From Channallabes apus (taxonomy: Eukaryota; Chordata; Actinopteri; Siluriformes; Clariidae): a DNA stretch of 64,000 bases. Positions 58,001 to 64,000 of the stretch are shown in pieces. Where the stretch lies: the NCBI GenBank assembly GCA_030522415.1, contig CM060112.1, forward strand, positions 14,662,727-14,726,726. The letters run 5' to 3'. A model generated the notes under the pieces. It was not told the origin of the DNA. It saw only the letters and a list, made by a program, of their open reading frames with translations, and ran no database searches. The position numbers and the translations under genes are program-made. Position 1 is the stretch's first letter. Every line of letters starts with the position of its first letter.

Positions 58001-59985
58001 TAGCTTCACAACATCACCCAGGCTTTTTCTAGCTGAGGTTTTCTGAGTGTGTGTGTTGGACAGAGGTGCTGTTTTGTGTGTGTGTGTATAATAGTGTTCT
58101 CTCTCTGGTCTTGTATGTAAAAGAACCAGCATGACGGGTTTCCAGAGACGTATATATCTAACTCCCCGAGGCGTGGAAGCTCCGTATCAATTAAATCCGG
58201 TGCTCATCGTCCCGCTATAATCCCGTACGGATGACGGATCCAGCCTTAATTACTCAGATGAACTCTATTGTTTAGCTTTTTTTATTAAGCCACAGCTGTA
58301 GATTGGTGTAACATTAGCATACAAGGCCTTATCGCAGTCTCCGGCCGATTTGCATGTGTTTGTGTGTTTGTTCAGCCGAGATAAGACGTTGGGACGTTAG
58401 TGGCCCAGCCGGAGTGTAGCTGTGGAGCGGCTCAGCTTGTGCCCCGACGGCGCGCAGACAAATGAACAGCAGAAGCTTTTGAGGGAGGAGGGGGGGGGGG
58501 GTGAATAAATGAGTGCGGGGTGCCAGGCTGACTGATGAGGGCTCGGCAGAGGCCGCGCCGATTTGTCATACCGAACCTCTCGTTAATTCACCATTAGACA
58601 CGCACACACACACACTTCCTACTTCAAGACGCTGCTTGAATGTGCAGCCTTCCAGCTTGGACCCCTCACCCACCCAACAGGGGGGTGTTTTTTTTTTTTG
58701 TTTTTTTTTCTTCGTCTTTGGGAGTCTGTATACACAGCCTAGCTAAAGCTTTGTAAAAATGTAACTTTTTTTTTTTTTTTTTGTCGTTTTTCTTTTTTAC
58801 TTGACTGTTGATCTCAGGCAATGAACCGGACCTCGGTTTGTGTCTCTGCCGCTTTATTATTTTGTGCTGCATCAAATCTCTCCGGCTGTTTCCGGTTCTT
58901 ACGTTTGTACCCAGCATTAGGGTTGTTGTCGCGTCAGTGGAAGTCATAGTGAACAGCTTTTATTTTTTTCTTCCCCTTCCTTTAAACCCAGTTCAGTTAC
59001 CCTGACTCCAGAGGTTCTCTCCCCTTTTGTTCCTGGCTATGACTTTCACAACCCCCTTCCCCCTGGACGCACCTTAAATCATACCGCATCAACCTGCAGC
59101 AGGAATCACAGACTCCCCTGAAACCCTCCAGCTGTGTAATCGGTTTATGTTGTGAACATGTAACACCACTGTTAGTAAATTTATTATACACATCATACTA
59201 TTGAAAGCAGAGACGAACATGCAGTGCTGACCAGAACTAACTTAACTTAAACGGCCGTCTGTGTTTTGTCTGGCTTTACAATTTTTTTTTTGTCTTTTTT
59301 AGCTTATACGTGACCTTTTCTGATATTGCTAGCAAATTATTGATGATAAATTTAAAATGAAGAAAAACAAAATAAATTAAAAAGTTATTATGTTTTAAAT
59401 TATTATTACTAATTTAAATTACTAATTTTTAATTAGTAAAGCTTTAAGCTTGATTAGATTCGTTATCTTTTAAGTTGTAAAAATCCCACAAAATCCATAT
59501 AACCCGGGAGCAGAGGTAGTGAAGGGAGGCAGAATGACATCTGTGTGGAATAAAAGGGATGAACCCCTCCCCATTGTGGATCAGGTGTAACGTTTTAAGA
59601 AGTGTGATGTGTTCGACATGCTGCCATGAGGTTTAAACAACAGTAAGCAGTCAACACAGTGATATACTATTAACAATATTGTAGTTTTTCATCAAGTGCA
59701 AACATATCTAAGTGAAATAATAATTTGAAATGATTGCTTCTGGAGTCAGGCTGGTGATACATGAATTGCCACACAGAAAAATCAAGATGTGCAAGGGTAG
59801 CACCTTAACACTACGTTCTGGTTTTAAGAAGGTGAAAGGTTTTTCTGACACATTTGGTGTATGTTGCTGCACCGAATTTGTGGGTTCTATTTGATTTACC
59901 AAATATGAGGGAAAACACACTTATTAAATGAAGATTAAATCTCATTTTCTGTGTGAATGGGGCTTATGACCTTGAACTAAATATC
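55087..59985. other. Presumed intron; no exon recognised
   Basis: Contains T-rich runs (about 55564-55580, 58767-58783), a TCC/CTC repeat at about 55908-55930, a TA run at about 57235-57259 and a G run near 58490-58500. The segments 56690-56800 and 58200-58380 have TAATTTAATTAG- and ATTTGCAT-like motifs and could be regulatory. Short frames (for example 57536-57877 and 58513-58746) lack recognisable domains. Confidence 0.4.
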
Positions 59986-59993
59986 ATATAGAC

Positions 59994-60593
59994 CAGGGGT
60001 ACTCAAACATAAATTTAAAGGTCCACTTGCCAAATTTCTATTTAGTCCGAGGTCCGGAAAAATTACAGTCCAATTTCAACTACAAAAAAACGTCAAACCC
60101 AAAATTTAACACCCTTTTAGTGTGACAGGTGACATCATCTTTGTGCCACCAGTTGTTTGAACTTGGACATAAAAGGTGTGAGAACCAGGTGGAGGCACTG
60201 ATGTAAATGTTCATTGGTGAGGGAGCTGCGATGTGTGTTCTTCACCGTGCTCATAGGTGAAACGGCAGATTCATAGCAGGAGGTTGAGGAAAACATTGTG
60301 AGAATTTGAAGACCCATTTTTTGCAGGACAGGAACACCTTCTGCAGTAACCATCTGTGTCCAGAAGGTGAGAAGGTGACCACTTTTAATTGCTAGATCTA
60401 AAAGAACGAATCGTTCATGAACGATCCATCACTAGAAGACTAAAAGATATATCGCGTGGAAACAGTTGCGCACTTCATTAAGAACTCATTTGGTGGATTA
60501 TGATAATTTAATCATGTTTGTTTTGGCGTCGGTCCAGATTTAACCGTATTTGGGTCTGGATGCGGACCGGAGTCCGCCTTTTGAGTACCCCGG
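59994..60593 (-). mobile_element. hAT element retaining the transposase C-terminus
   Basis: The 600-bp element begins CAGGGGTACTCAAACAT. The right end on the minus strand begins CCGGGGTACTCAAAAGG. The flanks ATATAGAC (59986-59993) and ATATAGGA (60594-60601) share their first six bases, consistent with an aged 8-bp duplication. A piece of the AGTGATGG repeat (TCGTTCATGAACGATCC) lies at about 60410-60426. Confidence 0.75.
60135..60353 (-). pseudogene. hAT transposase C-terminal dimerisation fragment
   Basis: The 72-residue frame resembles the end of SCAND3/GTF2IRD2-type hAT transposases: TMFSSTSCYESAVSPMSTVK followed by NTHRSSLTNEHLHQCLHLVL. That is the hAT dimerisation helix region (usual form STYCCESAFSTMKxIKNKYRSxLTxEHL). 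Everything upstream is deleted. Confidence 0.65.
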
Positions 60594-60601
60594 ATATAGG
60601 A

Positions 60602-61312
60602 AGTGCCTAGGGAAGTTTATTTTATTTTATTTATTTATTTATTTTTAACTATGTTGGGTTTTCTTTGTTTTACATGAGAAATTTTTTTTTTTCAAATTTT
60701 ACATTTAATCAAATCCCAAAACGTAAGGCATTGAAAATGTCCAATCCCTATAATAGCTTAAAAATCTGATTTTATTTTGAAGGATTTCACATCATTATTG
60801 TTTTCCTTCTTCATCATCATCACCACAAATCCATTTGATATTTATTGATTATGTGAAATAAAAGTAACAGATATTTGGTTCATGCCTTTTATCATCCTGT
60901 ATAAGGACATCCTGACATTTTCTGGACTGAACCCAGATACACAAAACAACTCACCGTTGTGGTTAACATACTGTACAGTACCAGACCCTCAGTGCAGAAG
61001 GGCTTAATGCATTAAATAAATTATGCAAAATTATTTTATTCCCTTAAAATAATATATTCCATTCGAATATAATGTTCTATGGGTTTATGATTTTGGTTTC
61101 AGAGTTTTTCCTCTTGTGTTTGATGCAGATGCATGGGGAGGGGGTGTGGTGTATAGGTGAAGGCTGTCGCGTGATTTACAGCAGCGGTGTGACTGAACGT
61201 GTCAGATGGTTATTGACTCTTATTGGAGGAGAACTCTGAATGTCACATCACTCTTCAGTCTGCTCCAGGAATAGGACAGAAAAAAAACGGCTGCTGAGAG
61301 ACAGAGATAGAG

Positions 61313-61390
<78 letters not shown>

Positions 61391-61482
61391 GAAGCTGACT
61401 CTATTGTCAATACTTGATGCCCCCCCCCCCCAGTTTCAAGAAGTAGTCTAAATAAGCGAACTCTCCTTTATTATCGTGTTTC

Positions 61483-61523
<41 letters not shown>

Positions 61524-61803
61524 ATCTATGGCATGTGAAAGGTGGAAGCTGAGGTGTGATGTCTCTCTCTTCTCACTGGGCTGTTAGACTGGCACTAAGT
61601 GGCACATAGAGAGGCATCTGGGCTCCTGTCCAGGCTTCAACTGCCTTTTAGCTTCCTGCCATGACTGCGCTAATGAGGGTCGGTCACACTCATCTCCCGA
61701 GACGGCACTGCACTGTCTACCGCATAATTATTACCGAGAGGGTCCATGTGGCTTTGAAATGAACGAGTCGTAGAGTTGGCTTAGTGATGCTGGTTAGCAT
61801 TCT

Positions 61804-61857
<54 letters not shown>

Positions 61858-62006
61858 CAGGTGTTTCAAGTGCAGTGGATACAAAGAACAATGTAGTGTG
61901 TTGACGTACATTTGGTGCCACAGCTGGCTTTCGTATAAGAGCAGATCTTCCACTGTGGCAGGTTTATATTAAAGCTAATCAAAGACGTGGAGAGCCGGCC
62001 GATCGA
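60602..62006. other. No gene; several microsatellites
   Basis: A GT repeat of about 74 bases lies at 61316-61389, a C run at about 61422-61431, CT at about 61491-61520 and GT at about 61806-61855. No exon recognised. Confidence 0.55.
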
Positions 62007-62416
62007 CACTACCGCTCAAAAGTTTGTGGTCGCTCGCAGCGTTCCTTAGTTTTTTGTTTAGTGAATTATTTTATACATCCTACAACAATACTGGTGATTT
62101 CAAAACTATAAAATATTTAATATTATTTTAAAACACAGAAGTCGGCCTTCCTGGAATAGTTCTTGCAAGAACAGTATTGTGTCGAGTGCATTTGCAAAAC
62201 CCATTAAATCACCGGCTCGCATGAAGACCATCCCAGGAAAGCAGACGAGACGTTCACCAGCCTCAGAAATCACCAGTTACCAAACAGCACCTCGGATTAG
62301 GGACGGTTTACAGATCATGAGGAGCAGATATATCGCGACATTCATTGTTCAAATGTGGAAAGAAATAAAGACGGCCACGGAGTTAGAAATTGATCACAAA
62401 CTTTTGAGCGGGAGTG
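62007..62416 (+). mobile_element. Tc1-type deletion derivative
   Basis: The 410-bp element has ends CACTACCGCTCAAAAGTTTG and, on the minus strand, CACTCCCGCTCAAAAGTTTG. TA follows the right end; GA precedes the left, probably a mutated TA. The interior plus strand retains decayed transposase (SPARMKTIPGKQ and SEITSYQTAPRIRD, about 62205-62310), typical of the N-terminal domain of a common fish Tc1 family. The catalytic domain is gone. Confidence 0.8.
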
Positions 62417-63780
62417 TATACATCATCGACTTGATCTAATTGATCTACATCATCTAAGGCGAATAGGAAGCTGCTGTTTAAGCAAAGACAAGCTTTTTTT
62501 CATACGAGGAGTTTATAACCCCAGCTGACATCTGCACTTTCTCTGCTTCATCACTTGAACAGACCGTGTAGTTGTTACTGCTGTGTAGTTGTTTGTTTTA
62601 AGAGCTGGACAGACTGTTTAAAGTTGCTCGACTGTGTGTGTGATAACAGGAACTTGTTCAGAAACATAAAAGATAGCTAATTATATTATAAAATTATGTT
62701 TACAAAGAAATAAAAAAAGTGTAAATGTTGACAAAACACTGCGGTGGAAGTGGAATAACAGTGTTATTGATGACCTTATTAATTACTGAGTTAGTTCTAT
62801 CTCTAGTCCGTTGTGTTTTGTTTCTTCCTGTAGCTTTAGCGGTCTAGAGCTGCACTAATGAGAGAGATTAGGGTGCGTCATCGCGCGACGCCGGAGTGCT
62901 GCCTGGTGTTAATCTCCACCATGCGTCTGCATGATGCCAAGCCACTTTACCTTGTGTGTAATTGAGCGTGTGTGTTTTTTTCTTTCTTTCTTTCCCCCAG
63001 CTCTTTTCCTGGCATTGTTGAGGAGTGTGGTTAAGCACATGCGGCTGAGTGGGTGTGTGAGATTGTTTGCTGACCACGCGACACTGTGTTATATTAGTAG
63101 ATTAATAAGGCGCTCAGCAGGGTTAAAAGTGAAAGTTTATTTAACCCTCCCCCCCCCATGTGCTTTACTCACGGGACAGAGCGATGTCTCTCTTTGTTTC
63201 AGTGCGGCATGTGAACCGATCTTCCTCCGCGGTTTCATTGCTCTGTACTCACGTTGTTATATGTTTTTGTTGTCAGCTAGAACAGCAGGTAAAAATAAAA
63301 TCCGCTCCCGGCTTGAGAGATGTCTTTTCTTTCACAGTGAAACACTAAGAATGGACAATCACGGATCTTTGGTGTATCCATGGCTTGTATTCTATTTGTA
63401 TTGTCAGTCGGTCGTGTAATAGAAAAACAAAACGAAACACGTGGACGCCTTTACGTAACAGTGTCTGTTAAACAAAAATCCGTTGAATCTCTCTCACAAA
63501 TCTATTTCACATTTTTGTCACTTCAGGCTGTTAATGTAAATGTAGCCAAAAACTACTGACCAGTAATCTAGAGAAAGTTCTGAAACCTTGAGGAGTTTTG
63601 AAAATAAAAAGTAAAAGATATTTAATAGTAGAGCTTTTTTTATTAAACTTTATTGTTGATCGGGTTTTTAATTCAGAAACAATTCACTTTTTTTTCTTTT
63701 TTCGTTCTTTTTTTTTTTTTTAAATACTGATTTAACAATTTTAAATACTCTAAATTTGATGTGTGCTATTGCACTGCTTC
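62417..63780. other. Presumed intron; no exon recognised
   Basis: A frame of 162 residues at 62931-63419 (+) has no recognisable domain and crosses T-, C- and CTTT-rich runs, so it is not called. Poly-T run near 63708-63721. Confidence 0.45.
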
Positions 63781-63828
63781 GACTCGAGTTGAGTTGAATC
63801 GACGGTCTGCCGAAGATTCACAGCTCTA
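63781..63828. repeat. hAT-type right terminus
   Basis: The minus strand reads TAGAGCTGTGAATCTTCGGC followed by AGACCGTCGATTC, resembling the end of a common fish hAT-type MITE. The other end was not found. Confidence 0.45.
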
Positions 63829-63901
63829 TGCGATTTCCTGTTTTTTTATAAATAGTGTCAATTATTGACAACTAAAATGTAAGGCATTTTAGAGCCTACG
63901 T

Positions 63902-64000
63902 TAGAGCTGTGTGATTTGGCCTAAAATCTAAATCTCGATTAATTGAACATTTTAACTCGATCACGATTAATAAACGAGTATTTTATTTATTTGTTTGTTT
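63902..64000. mobile_element. hAT-type left terminus, runs off the window
   Basis: TAGAGCTGTGTGATTTGGCC followed by CTCGATTAATTG- and CACGATTAATAA-like steps resembles the other TAGGGCTG-type hAT ends in this window. The rest lies beyond the boundary. Confidence 0.5.

Noticed and set aside
62931..63419. 162-codon plus-strand frame
   Set aside because: Crosses CTTT-, C- and T-rich simple sequence and shows no known motif; no splice evidence.

Overview
This is repeat-rich vertebrate DNA, most likely from a teleost fish. The evidence is the mix of Tc1/mariner elements with IR/DR ends, hAT elements with 8-bp target duplications and TAGGGCTG-type termini, an L2-clade and an RTE-like LINE, tRNA-derived SINEs, and very long GT/CT/AT microsatellites. 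A catfish or related otophysan is plausible from the Tc1/hAT richness, but the species is an inference. There are no operons, phage genes or CRISPR arrays.

Host gene content is very low. The only convincing host coding sequence is one long exon at 46869-48144 (+), encoding 425 residues of a Ser/Arg-rich, probably disordered protein. It ends at a splice donor (GACG|GTAATA) and lies about 0.4 kb downstream of a CpG-rich promoter-like region (45960-46480). I could not name it. No later exon was recognised, so 48145-64000 is read as a long first intron. The first 45 kb looks intergenic or distant upstream.

Layout: 1-4.5 kb, Tc1 scraps and a hAT mosaic; 4.5-6.1 kb, complete Tc1 copy 1; 6.1-10.2 kb, microsatellites and a MITE; 10.8-13.3 kb, a hAT element containing another hAT and a MITE; 13.9-16.1 kb, degraded Tc1 and mariner; 18.6 kb, a SINE; 20.2-21.8 kb, complete Tc1 copy 2 with an intact transposase; 21.9-24.5 kb, an older Tc1 interrupted by an RTE-like LINE; 25.5-30 kb, polypyrimidine and GT tracts around a three-layer nest of DNA transposons; 31-32.7 kb, hAT and Tc1 remnants and a template-switch-like duplication with hairpin; 34.9-37.8 kb, a decayed hAT with a second hAT inserted in its terminal repeat; 38.6 and 42 kb, short DNA transposons; 45-46.5 kb, SINE, compound microsatellite and CpG-rich promoter; 46.9 kb, the host exon; 49.4-52.7 kb, an L2-like LINE with an intact 993-aa endonuclease/reverse transcriptase; 54.8 kb, a SINE; 60-62.4 kb, a hAT fragment and a Tc1 MITE; 63.8-64 kb, further hAT termini.

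The genes do not form a pathway. What is informative is the insertion chronology: at least four loci show one element inside another, with target duplications that order the events. I found no clear candidate for an undescribed biological system. The best leads are the unnamed exon, the repeated survival of BED-finger-only hAT fragments, the intact L2 and Tc1 ORFs, and the 32.3-32.7 kb rearrangement.
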